NCBI GenBank assembly: GCA_017417055.1 | Contig: JAFPZX010000072.1 | Location: 1 to 64,000, forward strand | Direction: 5' to 3' | Source: Anaerolineaceae bacterium | GTDB taxonomy: Bacteria; Chloroflexota; Anaerolineae; Anaerolineales; Anaerolineaceae | DNA: 64,000 nt | In this document: positions 16,958 to 24,817 of the stretch, piece by piece | Position numbering within the stretch: position 1 is the stretch's first letter | Layout: each line of letters opens with the position of its first letter | The notes under the pieces: generated by a model | What the model was told of the DNA's origin: nothing | Seen by the model: the letters and a program-made list of their open reading frames with translations, nothing else | Databases searched by the model: none | Position numbers and translations under genes: made by a program

Positions 16958-18549
16958 AGCGCTACCCGGAAATAAAAAAACAAAATGTACGCATGTTCAT
17001 CCTTCTGATTGTAGGGCTGATACTCACGCTGATCCTGATGAGCCTGCCGCTTTACAGCTTTGACGTGGGCGTTTACACAAAAAAATCCGCCAATACTTTT
17101 GTCGGGGATGAAAAATATATCGCCGCCCGGGCCGAAGCAGAAGCTGTGGCTGAGGACTATAAAGCGCAGGGGTTTGACGTGGATATTTCCGAAAATGTGG
17201 TGGAGCGTGTCAATTCTAAAGGGGCCACCACCTCGCTGGTCACATTCACCGTCAGCCAGCGCAACAGCAAAAACTTCTGGTCATTCCTTGGGAAAGGTCT
17301 GCCTTCATCCTCCGTTCTGGTCTGCATTCTCGTGCTGATGGGCCTTTCTCTCATTTTCACCATCTGCGGTCTCGCCGGTTCCCTTGACCTGCTGCACCGC
17401 TATCTGGACACCCGGTCAAAAATCTTCCGGAATCTGGCCATTGCGGCTCTGCTGATCGCAATCGTGCTGATCCCGGTCTTTATTCTGATGAACAATGTTA
17501 CCTTTTCCCGCAAGCTGGGGTTGTACAGTTCCGGTTTGATCACGGAAGGAAAAGAAGCTTTTTACGCACTCATGGACCGCTTCCTGTTTGACGGGCAGAT
17601 GGGGGATGCCATCGGTGATGTTTTGAGCGGACTGGATATCGAACATTCCGCACTGGTCTGGGTGATGATGCCGACGCTCTTCATTTCGCTGCTGGCGGCT
17701 TTTTCCCTGCGGAAAGGGGAGATTCAGAGCAGCCTGCTGCGTCTGTGCCTGTATGTGTTTGTAATCATCGTCTGTGTTGTGACGCTTTATCCCTATTATG
17801 TGATGCTCATCACCGCTTTCCGCTCCAATGCGGAGAGTCTGGACATGTATTTCCTGCACATGTTCCCGACAAGGTGGATCTGGAGCAACCTGACGGATAT
17901 CATCCACCGGGGTGTCCCGCGCTTTTTGCTGAACTCCCTGTTTATTGCGGGCGGAGCTACTGCCCTGGCCATGCTGTGCGGGATCCCGGCGGCTTATGCT
18001 CTGGCCCGTATGAACTTCAAAGGGAAAAAGATCTTCCTCGGATACGTGATCATGAGTCAGATGTTTTCCCCGGTCGTGCTGCTGATTGGTATTTCCCAGC
18101 TCATGACCACGCTGCACCTCAATAACACGCTCTGGGGGCTGATGCTCATCAATGCAGCATTCAACCAGGCCTTCGCCATCTGGTTGCTGCGCGGAACCTT
18201 TGTTTCAATTTCTTCGGAGATGGAGCAGGCGGCGCTCATCGATGGCTGCGGTACAGTCGGCGCGCTCACGAAAGTGCTTATTCCCATGGCGGCACCGGGC
18301 ATTGTCACTGCACTCATCTTCGTTTTCATCAACGCCTGGAATGAGTACACCGTCGCCACCATTTTGATCTCCACCGCTCAGTACCGTCCGATCACCGTCG
18401 GCATCACGCAGTTCTCGTCCTTCAACATGATCGAATGGCAGTACATGTTCGCCGCTTCTCTGCTTGCCACCATCCCGGTCGTTATCCTGTTTATGACCAT
18501 CGAAAAGCACCTCACCGCGGGCCTCACCTCCGGCGGCGTCAAGGAATAA
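16954..18549 (+). CDS. Sugar ABC transporter permease (MalG type) with extra N-terminal region
   Basis: 531 residues from the ATG at 16954 (AAGGAGG upstream), almost twice the usual 270-300. The C-terminal ~265 residues are an ordinary MalG-like permease: VTLYPYYVMLITAFR, MEQAALIDGCGTVGALTKVL as the EAA loop, and NAWNEYTVA. The N-terminal ~265 residues add a first helix (MFILLIVGLILTLILMSLPL), an outside loop of ~90 residues (YIAARAEAEAVAEDYKAQGF onwards, of unknown fold), two or three helices around LVCILVLMGLSLIFTICGLA and AIAALLIAIVLIPVFILM, and another loop. The extension may sense substrate or hold the lipobox-less binding protein at the membrane; that is inference. Confidence 0.88.
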   Translation: MKRYPEIKKQNVRMFILLIVGLILTLILMSLPLYSFDVGVYTKKSANTFVGDEKYIAARAEAEAVAEDYKAQGFDVDISENVVERVNSKGATTSLVTFTVSQRNSKNFWSFLGKGLPSSSVLVCILVLMGLSLIFTICGLAGSLDLLHRYLDTRSKIFRNLAIAALLIAIVLIPVFILMNNVTFSRKLGLYSSGLITEGKEAFYALMDRFLFDGQMGDAIGDVLSGLDIEHSALVWVMMPTLFISLLAAFSLRKGEIQSSLLRLCLYVFVIIVCVVTLYPYYVMLITAFRSNAESLDMYFLHMFPTRWIWSNLTDIIHRGVPRFLLNSLFIAGGATALAMLCGIPAAYALARMNFKGKKIFLGYVIMSQMFSPVVLLIGISQLMTTLHLNNTLWGLMLINAAFNQAFAIWLLRGTFVSISSEMEQAALIDGCGTVGALTKVLIPMAAPGIVTALIFVFINAWNEYTVATILISTAQYRPITVGITQFSSFNMIEWQYMFAASLLATIPVVILFMTIEKHLTAGLTSGGVKE

Positions 18550-18603
18550 TTCTTTCCGGGGACAGGCACCGAGTGTCGCGCATGTACTCCAAGAACAGTA
18601 ACA

Positions 18604-18659
18604 TTCAACTTGCTTTTTCGTTATATTTAGATGTATTTCAACTTGCTTTTTCGTTATAT
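18604..18659 (+). promoter_or_regulatory. Two perfect 23-bp direct repeats, 33 bp apart
   Basis: The sequence begins TTCAACTTGCTTTTTCGTTA and is repeated exactly at 18604-18626 and 18637-18659. The second copy contains the -35 of the promoter for the ATPase gene, so a repressor binding both copies on one face of the helix would control it. Confidence 0.65.
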
Positions 18660-18671
18660 CAAGGTTATAAT
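18643..18671 (+). promoter_or_regulatory. Promoter of the first AAA ATPase gene
   Basis: TTGCTT at 18643-18648, 17-base spacer, TATAAT at 18666-18671. It overlaps the direct repeats and lies 35 bases before the ATG. Confidence 0.65.
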
Positions 18672-18705
18672 CAATTCATCAGACCTCGCAAAACGGAGAG
18701 ACGGC

Positions 18706-20049
18706 ATGGAACTGAAACGCAAAATATATAACAAACTGCTGAATTGGAAGAAAAAATCTAACGGGAAAACAGCATTATTAATTGACGGTGCACGGCGTGT
18801 CGGGAAAAGTTACATTGCGGAATCATTTGCTGGAAACGAATATAAAAGCCACATTCTAATTGATTTTGCAAACATTCCCGATGAGATTCTAAACCTGTTT
18901 GAACACGAAAGCTATGACCTGGACCTTTTTTTTGCAAAACTTTCAGCTTTTTACAGTACAAGACTGTATCCCCGGGAAAGCCTGATTATTTTTGATGAAA
19001 TCCAACAATTTCCACGTGCAAGACAACTTATCAAATATCTTGTTGCTGACGGACGCTATGATTACCTTGAAACCGGATCATTGATACGAATCAAAAAAAA
19101 TACCGCAAATATCGTGATTCCTTCCGAGGAAGAACATATTGAAATGTTCCCGCTGGATTTTGAAGAATTTCTGTGGGCGATGGAAGATGATGCCTCATTT
19201 TTTCTGATAAAAAATTGTTTTGATACGCTCAAACCGCTCGGACAGGCACTTCACCGGAAGATCATGAATGACTTCAGACAATACGTATTGGTCGGAGGTA
19301 TGCCTCAATCGATCCTTGCATATCTTGACGGGAAAGATTTCGAAGCATCCGATGAAGCCAAAAGAAATATTATCAGGCTATACCGGGAGGATATTTCCAA
19401 ATTCGCATCCGGCTATGAAGATAAAGTTTACGCTGTATTTGACAAAATTCCCGCTCAGCTTACACGGAAAGAAAAAAAATATAAACTTTCCGAGATCAAC
19501 AAAAATGCCAGGTTCTTTTCGTACGAAGAGTCGTTTATCTGGCTTAACGAAGCCATGGTAATCAACACCTGCTATAATGCAACAGATCCCAACGTGGGAT
19601 TGGCACTTAGCGCGGATCATTCAACTCAAAAATGTTACATGGCCGATACAGGATTGCTGGTTACGCTTTCATTTATGGATAAGGACTATACTAACAACTC
19701 TCTGTATAAAGCTGTTTTATTTGACCGGATCGATATTAACGAGGGGATGATCATGGAAAACGCTGCCGCACAAATGCTGCGCACCAGCGGACACCGGCTC
19801 TATTTTTATTCACGCAGCGATAATCTAAATCGGGAAAATCACATGGAAATCGACTTTCTGATCACGAAAGATAACAAAATATCACCGATTGAGGTTAAAT
19901 CATCCAATTACCGATCTCACGCTTCTTTAGATAAATTCAGGAATAAATTTTCATCAACGTTAGGCACTTCCTATATTCTTTATCCAAAAGATGTCATGAT
20001 CAAAGATAATATTCTGCATTTACCGCTGTATATGGCTCCATTTTTATAA
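18706..20049 (+). CDS. AAA ATPase with DUF4143-type C-terminal domain (1)
   Basis: 447 residues from the ATG at 18706 (GGAGAG six to eight bases upstream). Walker A is GARRVGKS (28-35) and Walker B is LIIFDEIQQFPRA, typical of the ATPases paired with DUF4143. A winged-helix region follows, then the DUF4143 block, and a C-terminal nuclease-like core with MEIDFLITKDNKISPIEVKS (D, then E-x-K spacing of PD-(D/E)XK folds). The family is widespread and largely uncharacterised; roles in DNA transactions or stress have been suggested. Its AT-rich sequence differs from the transporter genes upstream and suggests transfer. It converges with the immunity-like gene, overlapping by 50 bases. Confidence 0.85.
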   Translation: MELKRKIYNKLLNWKKKSNGKTALLIDGARRVGKSYIAESFAGNEYKSHILIDFANIPDEILNLFEHESYDLDLFFAKLSAFYSTRLYPRESLIIFDEIQQFPRARQLIKYLVADGRYDYLETGSLIRIKKNTANIVIPSEEEHIEMFPLDFEEFLWAMEDDASFFLIKNCFDTLKPLGQALHRKIMNDFRQYVLVGGMPQSILAYLDGKDFEASDEAKRNIIRLYREDISKFASGYEDKVYAVFDKIPAQLTRKEKKYKLSEINKNARFFSYEESFIWLNEAMVINTCYNATDPNVGLALSADHSTQKCYMADTGLLVTLSFMDKDYTNNSLYKAVLFDRIDINEGMIMENAAAQMLRTSGHRLYFYSRSDNLNRENHMEIDFLITKDNKISPIEVKSSNYRSHASLDKFRNKFSSTLGTSYILYPKDVMIKDNILHLPLYMAPFL

Positions 20050-20308
20050 TAAACATATAAGGTAAGTTTATAAATTTGTCGGCAATTTCTCCTTTCCATA
20101 ATTCACCGGCAAAAGGATCAGACATCATATAGGCAATACCTGCTTGAACTGCCTGTTCAATAAAAATGTTTTGTCTGAGGCTTCGGCAGACATCAGGTAT
20201 TGTAAAATCTGAAACCCGTTTTTCGAGCATTTGATTAAACCAAAGAACAAGATTATCACTTGTACTCATATCATGTTGATAACCATATAAATCTTTCATG
20301 CACTTCAT
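20000..20308 (-). CDS. Small cytoplasmic protein resembling CdiI-type immunity proteins
   Basis: 102 residues, all helical in appearance. The block DNLVLWFNQMLEKRVSDFTI then DVCRSLRQNIFIEQAVQAGI, ending AGELWKGEIADKF, resembles a family annotated as contact-dependent growth-inhibition immunity proteins (from memory of the motif VCR-LRQ---ID-A...A---L---PF-GEL--GE). Such proteins neutralise a toxin domain delivered by neighbours. No toxin gene is next to it; it may be an orphan immunity gene. The 3' end runs into the convergent ATPase gene. Confidence 0.5.
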   Translation of the reverse strand: MKCMKDLYGYQHDMSTSDNLVLWFNQMLEKRVSDFTIPDVCRSLRQNIFIEQAVQAGIAYMMSDPFAGELWKGEIADKFINLPYMFIIKMEPYTAVNAEYYL

Positions 20309-20397
20309 ATGTTTAGAAATCTAAATAAACAGGCATATTGAGTTCTTCCGCCTGCTTCAAAGCAGAACACATAATTTCATATTAAAAAACCTTGCGC

Positions 20398-20934
20398 TCA
20401 ACGAATATTCCAACACACTGTGTTATCACCATCCTGAATAGCAACGCCATAATCTGTATACAACTGGAACCTTGCACAATGATTTCCCAAATACGTATTA
20501 GAACTTCCGTCTCTTCTGAAACTGAAACATCCCCATTCACCCGGATGTACATCCTTTCCAAGTTCCACACTCTCAGGAATAATAACGGAACCACCTGAGG
20601 ACATAACTTTACAGGTAAAATCTTTACCCCAGGAAAGGTAACCGCTGTTCATATAGCAAACTTCAAGATAGAGATCGTCTACCGGAACAAAATCCTTTTT
20701 CGGATTCTTCTCTGTTTCACCGATTTTCGAAACATATGCTGTTTTGTTCACAATAAGAAAATCAGGAACTTCTGTTACCCGCATTGCTTTTTCTGCTTCC
20801 AGATCACCTTCCGTCAGAACCTGCCAGTAAATTCCGGCTGAATCAATTTCATGTCCATATTCATTGTATAAAGTGACGTTTCCGGAATGCTGTCCGAGAG
20901 ATAGATTTGAATAAGAAACATCGAAATCACAAAT
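20398..20934 (-). pseudogene. 5'-truncated gene, unknown (secreted-type beta-rich) protein
   Basis: An ATG-initiated frame exists at 20784 (128 residues), but the frame is open and protein-like up to about 20934 (FDVSYSNLSLGQHSGNVTLY before it), with no start codon, and is cut exactly where the GAGTCA palindrome begins at 20935. So the 5' part of the gene, presumably with a signal peptide, is lost. The remaining ~178 residues look like a beta-sandwich domain (YLEVCYMNSGYLSWGKDF, SVIIPESVELGKDVHPGEW). No family recognised. Confidence 0.55.
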
Positions 20935-20996
20935 GAGTCAAAGCAACCGGTTCTGTTGACTCAGCATTGAGTCAACAAAAACAGGTCACTTGACTC
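20935..20996. repeat. GAGTCA palindrome, copy 1
   Basis: About 62 bp, GAGTCAAAGCAACCGGTTCT then GTTGACTCAGCATTGAGTCAAC and ACAGGTCACTTGACTC, able to fold almost end to end. The second copy is at 60332-60392. Both touch the broken 5' end of a minus-strand gene. Confidence 0.7.
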
Positions 20997-21029
20997 GGTA
21001 CAGAACAGTTACTGTGATATAATTATTTA

Positions 21030-21047
21030 ACTCGGACATAACCGAGT
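21030..21047. promoter_or_regulatory. Inverted repeat ACTCGG-6-CCGAGT upstream of the second ATPase
   Basis: The 18-bp palindrome lies 20 bases before the start codon and is echoed by ACTCGG at 20993-20998 and ACCGAG at 21055-21060. A likely operator, given that the other two ATPase genes also have repeated sites at this place. Confidence 0.5.
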
Positions 21048-21066
21048 CGGAAAGGACCGAGCAAAA

Positions 21067-22446
21067 ATGAAATTTTACGGAAGAGAAGAACAGCTGAAGA
21101 AACTCCACCGGGAAATTACGATGGAATCCATGCGCGTGATGATGATTTACGGACGGCGCAGGATCGGAAAAAGCGAACTGATCAAACAGGTGATCCGACA
21201 GGAAAATATCAAAAGCATCTATTATGAATGTAAACAAACCAGTGAAAAAAACAACACAGAGAGTTTAAGTCAAGTCGTTTCCGAATCATTTCTTCTCCCG
21301 AAACTCGCCTTTTCCGGTATAGAGGAACTCATTGACTACATATTCAACATTTCCGAAAAAGAGAATATCTTATTCATTCTTGATGAATATCCGTTTCTAA
21401 AAGCCGAAATAAAAGGTCTTGACAGCATTTTGCAGTCGATCATTGACCGGCACAAAAATACCGCTCACATCAAATTCGTCCTGCTGGGTTCCTATGTCGA
21501 AACCATGAAAAACCTGCTGGATCATTCCAATCCGCTCTTTGGCAGAATTGACCTAACCATAAATCTGCAGCCCATGGATTATTATGAATCAGCCATGTTT
21601 TATAACTCCTTCAGCAATGAAGATAAAGTCAGACTTTATGCTGTTTTCGGCGGTATTCCTTATTACAACAGTCTGATAAACGAACGTTTATCCATTCGTG
21701 AAAATATTATCGATTTAATCGCCTCTCCCGATGCACGTTTATCCTATGAGATTCCGATGTATTTGAAAGCAGAAATGTCAAAAATGACCAACGCCAACGA
21801 AGTTTTTGAAACACTGGCAAAAGGTTTCTCCCGATACAATGACCTTCTTACCAAATCGCATGTATCCAGCGGACCGACATTAGCCGATATTCTTGAAAAA
21901 CTCATAAAAATGGAAGTTGTAAAGAAAATATCGCCAATCAATGATGAAAATAACCGAAAAAAGACGGGATATTATATTTCCGACAATCTGTCATTATTCT
22001 ATTACCGCTATATTTTCAGATATTCTTCTCAGATGAACATCATGGATCCGGATGTTTTTTTTGATAGATACATCCGGGATGACTTTGAATCTTACTATGT
22101 CCCGCTGCAATTCGAGGTAATCGGCAGGCAGTATCTGATACGTCAAAACAAAAAAGGAAACATTTCTCCGCTAATCGAAAAAATTGGGAAATATTATTAT
22201 GATGATCCTGTCACACGTACCAATGGAGAATTTGATATCGTAACCCTGGACGAAAACGGCTATATTTTTTATGAGGCCAAATTTAAAAGCTCATCGCTTT
22301 CAACATCTGCGATCCTGAATGAAATTGAGCAGGTAAAAGCATCCGGACTTGATTGCTATCGGTATGGGTTCATTTCAAGATCCGGTTTTACTGAGAAGTC
22401 GATTCCGAATGTGAAATATATTGAGCTGGCAGATCTGTATCAATAA
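21067..22446 (+). CDS. AAA ATPase of the archaeal-ATPase/DUF234 type (2)
   Basis: 459 residues. It starts FYGREEQLKKL, the usual opening of PF01637 ATPases; Walker A is YGRRRIGKSE (28-37), Walker B is ILFILDEYPFLK, and sensor-1 is FVLLGSYVETM. A winged-helix region follows (~240-330), then the C-terminal DUF234 with FDIVTLDENGYIFYEAKFK, a restriction-endonuclease-like core (D...E-x-K). The family is common in archaea and anaerobic bacteria; function is not established. It is the second of three such ATPase genes in 5.5 kb, each of a different sequence group. Confidence 0.85.
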   Translation: MKFYGREEQLKKLHREITMESMRVMMIYGRRRIGKSELIKQVIRQENIKSIYYECKQTSEKNNTESLSQVVSESFLLPKLAFSGIEELIDYIFNISEKENILFILDEYPFLKAEIKGLDSILQSIIDRHKNTAHIKFVLLGSYVETMKNLLDHSNPLFGRIDLTINLQPMDYYESAMFYNSFSNEDKVRLYAVFGGIPYYNSLINERLSIRENIIDLIASPDARLSYEIPMYLKAEMSKMTNANEVFETLAKGFSRYNDLLTKSHVSSGPTLADILEKLIKMEVVKKISPINDENNRKKTGYYISDNLSLFYYRYIFRYSSQMNIMDPDVFFDRYIRDDFESYYVPLQFEVIGRQYLIRQNKKGNISPLIEKIGKYYYDDPVTRTNGEFDIVTLDENGYIFYEAKFKSSSLSTSAILNEIEQVKASGLDCYRYGFISRSGFTEKSIPNVKYIELADLYQ

Positions 22447-22777
22447 TTTTATCCATTACCGCTCTATCTCCGTGGGTTTTATTTTCATGCTGCATTCCCA
22501 TTCACAAGGCAAATCTAAGGGGATGATCCACTTTCCGCCACATTATGAGGAAGGAGCACATGCTGGACCGGCACCGAGTGCCGCGAACCCGGCACGTGCG
22601 TGCCCGCGAAAGGCCCTGGTCCGTAAGGTACGAGCTGTGCCTCCATGTGCGTCTCAGAAATATTGTCGGCCATATGATCAATTTTACTATCGGTTCGTGT
22701 CAAGCAGCACTCGTCCGGAGAAAACGAGAGGACAGCTCCCTCCCCGAAGTACTGCTACAAAAAAACCATATATTCTG
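22447..22777. repeat. Intergenic stretch with degenerate palindromes
   Basis: No gene. It holds a GC-rich segment at 22563-22640 with self-complementary arms (GGACCGGCACCGAGTGCC ... GGCCCTGGTCCG) and a fragment of the GGGGAC element (GAGAGGACAGCTCCC, 22727-22741). Confidence 0.45.
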
Positions 22778-22856
22778 GTGTTTTTGTGTATGTTTCATCG
22801 AAATATTCGGGTGTTTTTGTGCGTGTTTCATCGAAATATTCGGGCGTTTTTGTGTT
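22778..22856 (+). promoter_or_regulatory. 33-bp direct repeats upstream of the third ATPase
   Basis: Two copies (22778-22810, 22811-22843; one opens GTGTTTTTGTGTATGTTTCA and both end CATCGAAATATTCGG) with two differences between them, then a partial third copy running into TTACAATAT (a possible -10, TACAAT at 22856-22861). The period equals that of the unrelated repeats before the first ATPase. Confidence 0.65.
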
Positions 22857-22918
22857 ACAATATCCATATTAGGTCATTACTTGTATTCTTCAGCATCAAA
22901 CCGGAGAACACTTCAAAC

Positions 22919-24220
22919 ATGGAAAGAGAACTTTATCAAAACCTTGTTCAATGGAAATTTTCAGACGGAAGAAAACCGCTTGTACTGAAAGGCGCCAGGC
23001 AGGTTGGGAAAACCTGGCTGCTGAAAACTTTCGGCACAGTGGAATTCGAAACCTGTGCATATCTCAACTGCGACGACAATAATCAGGCAAAAGATATTTT
23101 TGATTCCTACTTTGATACCAAACGAATCATTCGCGATATCAGCGCTGTAACAAGAACCGAGATCCTTCCGGGAAAAACACTGATCATCATCGATGAAATA
23201 CAGGAAGTTCCCCGCGCGCTGCAGTCTTTGAAATATTTTTGTGAAAACGCGCCTGAATATCATGTTTGCGCAGCTGGTTCTTTACTCGGTATTTCGATTC
23301 ACAAGGAGACCTCATTTCCTGTGGGAAAAGTGGATCTGATGACCCTGTACCCCCTGACTTACAAAGAATTTGTGCGGGCGATTGAAGGTGATATATTAGC
23401 TGACCGTCTGGAAAACGGAGCACTCTCAGAATTTACTTCCATTCGAGAAAAACTGACAGACCTGCTCCGGCAATATTATTTCACAGGCGGAATGCCGGAA
23501 ATTGTATTGGAATATCAAAAACAAAACAGTTTATCTAAAGTTCGTGAACGTCAAAATGCGATTTTGGCAGGTTATTCAGACGACATATCCAAACATACCG
23601 ACACACGCATGGCAATACGAATTCACCAGGTATGGAATTCGATCGCGCAGCAGCTAACTAAAGGAAACAAACGATTTATTTACGGAAATATCCAAAGGGG
23701 TGCCAGGGCAAAGGATTTTGAGTTAGCCATTCAATGGTTGTCAGATGCCGGAATCGTTTACCGCGTTCCACGTATCCGCAAAGCGGCAATTCCTCTAAAA
23801 TTTTATGAAGATTTTGATGCATTCAAACTGTTTTACCTGGACTGCGGCTTGATGGGTGCTGTTGCTGAAGCACCCGCCGACCAGATCCTGATTGGGAACA
23901 ATATTTTCGAGGAATACAAGGGGGCTTTCACTGAACAATACGTTCTCCAGCAATTAATGGTCTACCGAAACAATACCATTTTTTATTATGATTCCGATGA
24001 CTCGAAGCAGGAAATCGATTTTATCACCCAATCGGGAAATCAAATTCTTGCGATGGAAGTGAAAGCTGAAGAAAACCTGAGAGCCAAATCTCTTCGTCAA
24101 TTCAAAATCGATCATCCGGAAACGAAAGCTGTCCGCCTTTCGATGAGCAGCTACCGTGAAGAAGATTGGCTTACGAATGTACCTCTGTACCTCACACACA
24201 GAGTCTTTTCCATATCATAA
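22919..24220 (+). CDS. AAA ATPase with DUF4143-type C-terminal domain (3)
   Basis: 433 residues from the ATG at 22919 (CCGGAG about 13 bases upstream); the frame is open further 5', but that part is repeat DNA. Walker A is GARQVGKTW (25-33), Walker B is LIIIDEIQEVPRA, then AAGSLLGIS as sensor. The DUF4143 block includes YYFTGGMPEIVLEY and the end has QEIDFITQSGNQILAMEVKA, a PD-(D/E)XK-like core. It shares architecture with the ATPase at 18706 but only low identity. Confidence 0.87.
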   Translation: MERELYQNLVQWKFSDGRKPLVLKGARQVGKTWLLKTFGTVEFETCAYLNCDDNNQAKDIFDSYFDTKRIIRDISAVTRTEILPGKTLIIIDEIQEVPRALQSLKYFCENAPEYHVCAAGSLLGISIHKETSFPVGKVDLMTLYPLTYKEFVRAIEGDILADRLENGALSEFTSIREKLTDLLRQYYFTGGMPEIVLEYQKQNSLSKVRERQNAILAGYSDDISKHTDTRMAIRIHQVWNSIAQQLTKGNKRFIYGNIQRGARAKDFELAIQWLSDAGIVYRVPRIRKAAIPLKFYEDFDAFKLFYLDCGLMGAVAEAPADQILIGNNIFEEYKGAFTEQYVLQQLMVYRNNTIFYYDSDDSKQEIDFITQSGNQILAMEVKAEENLRAKSLRQFKIDHPETKAVRLSMSSYREEDWLTNVPLYLTHRVFSIS

Positions 24221-24230
24221 TCAACTTTTC

Positions 24231-24254
24231 GGGACAGGCCTCCTGGCCTGTCCC
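24231..24254 (+). terminator. Hairpin after the third ATPase gene
   Basis: GGGACAGGCC-TCCT-GGCCTGTCCC, a perfect 10-bp stem 10 bases after the stop; no clear T-run follows, so termination is not certain. Confidence 0.5.
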
Positions 24255-24366
24255 ACTTTCCGCCACAGCACGTGATCCATGTAATTTAATTTATCAGCAA
24301 AATCCAAATATCGCTATAATTATATGCTTGATAGTTAAGCGTTTATTTATTTTTTTGAGGCACGAA

Positions 24367-24813
24367 ATGAAGGAAGAATTGCGGGTGCTGGTCGGCGCCC
24401 TGAACAAAGTATTTATCACACATCGGAAATGTTTTCTCCAGCAAAGCCAGGGATATGGTCTTTACGTCGGGCAGCCGCAGGTGCTGAATTATGTCAACTG
24501 CCACCCGGGCTGCACACAAAATGAGATCGCTGCGGCACTGGGGGTTTCGGCTGCGTCCATCGCCTTTTCCACCAAGCGGCTCCAGAACTCGGGATTCCTG
24601 CAAAAGCAGGTCAACAGCCTGAACATGCGCTGCAACAAGCTTTACGTCACACCGGAAGGACAGGACATCCTTCACCAATTCGCAGACAGCTTTGATGAAC
24701 TGAATAATGCCATGTTCGAAGGCTTCAGCGAAGCCGAACTGAAACAATTAGAGGATTTTTCGGAACGCGTCAACAACAATCTGGAAAAATTCATGAATAA
24801 AAAGGAGGACTGA
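24367..24813 (+). CDS. MarR-family transcriptional regulator
   Basis: 148 residues from the ATG at 24367 (GAGG eight bases upstream). The winged helix-turn-helix lies at ~residues 35-95: LNYVNCHPGCTQNEIAAALG then SAASIAFSTKRLQNSGFLQK and the wing NMRCNKLYVTPEG. The N- and C-terminal helices form the dimer interface. It ends four bases before the first exporter gene, so it probably controls the exporter operon in response to a compound the pump removes. Confidence 0.9.
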   Translation: MKEELRVLVGALNKVFITHRKCFLQQSQGYGLYVGQPQVLNYVNCHPGCTQNEIAAALGVSAASIAFSTKRLQNSGFLQKQVNSLNMRCNKLYVTPEGQDILHQFADSFDELNNAMFEGFSEAELKQLEDFSERVNNNLEKFMNKKED

Positions 24814-24817
24814 GGTC

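Noticed and set aside
18604..18659. CRISPR array (also considered at 22778-22856 and for the heptamer runs)
   Set aside because: Only two or three copies, with no unique spacers of regular length, and no cas genes.
22421..22918. Longer N-terminus (166 residues) for the third ATPase
   Set aside because: The extra part is translated from repeats and palindromes; the ATG at 22919 starts the conserved domain, with a ribosome-like GGAG before it.
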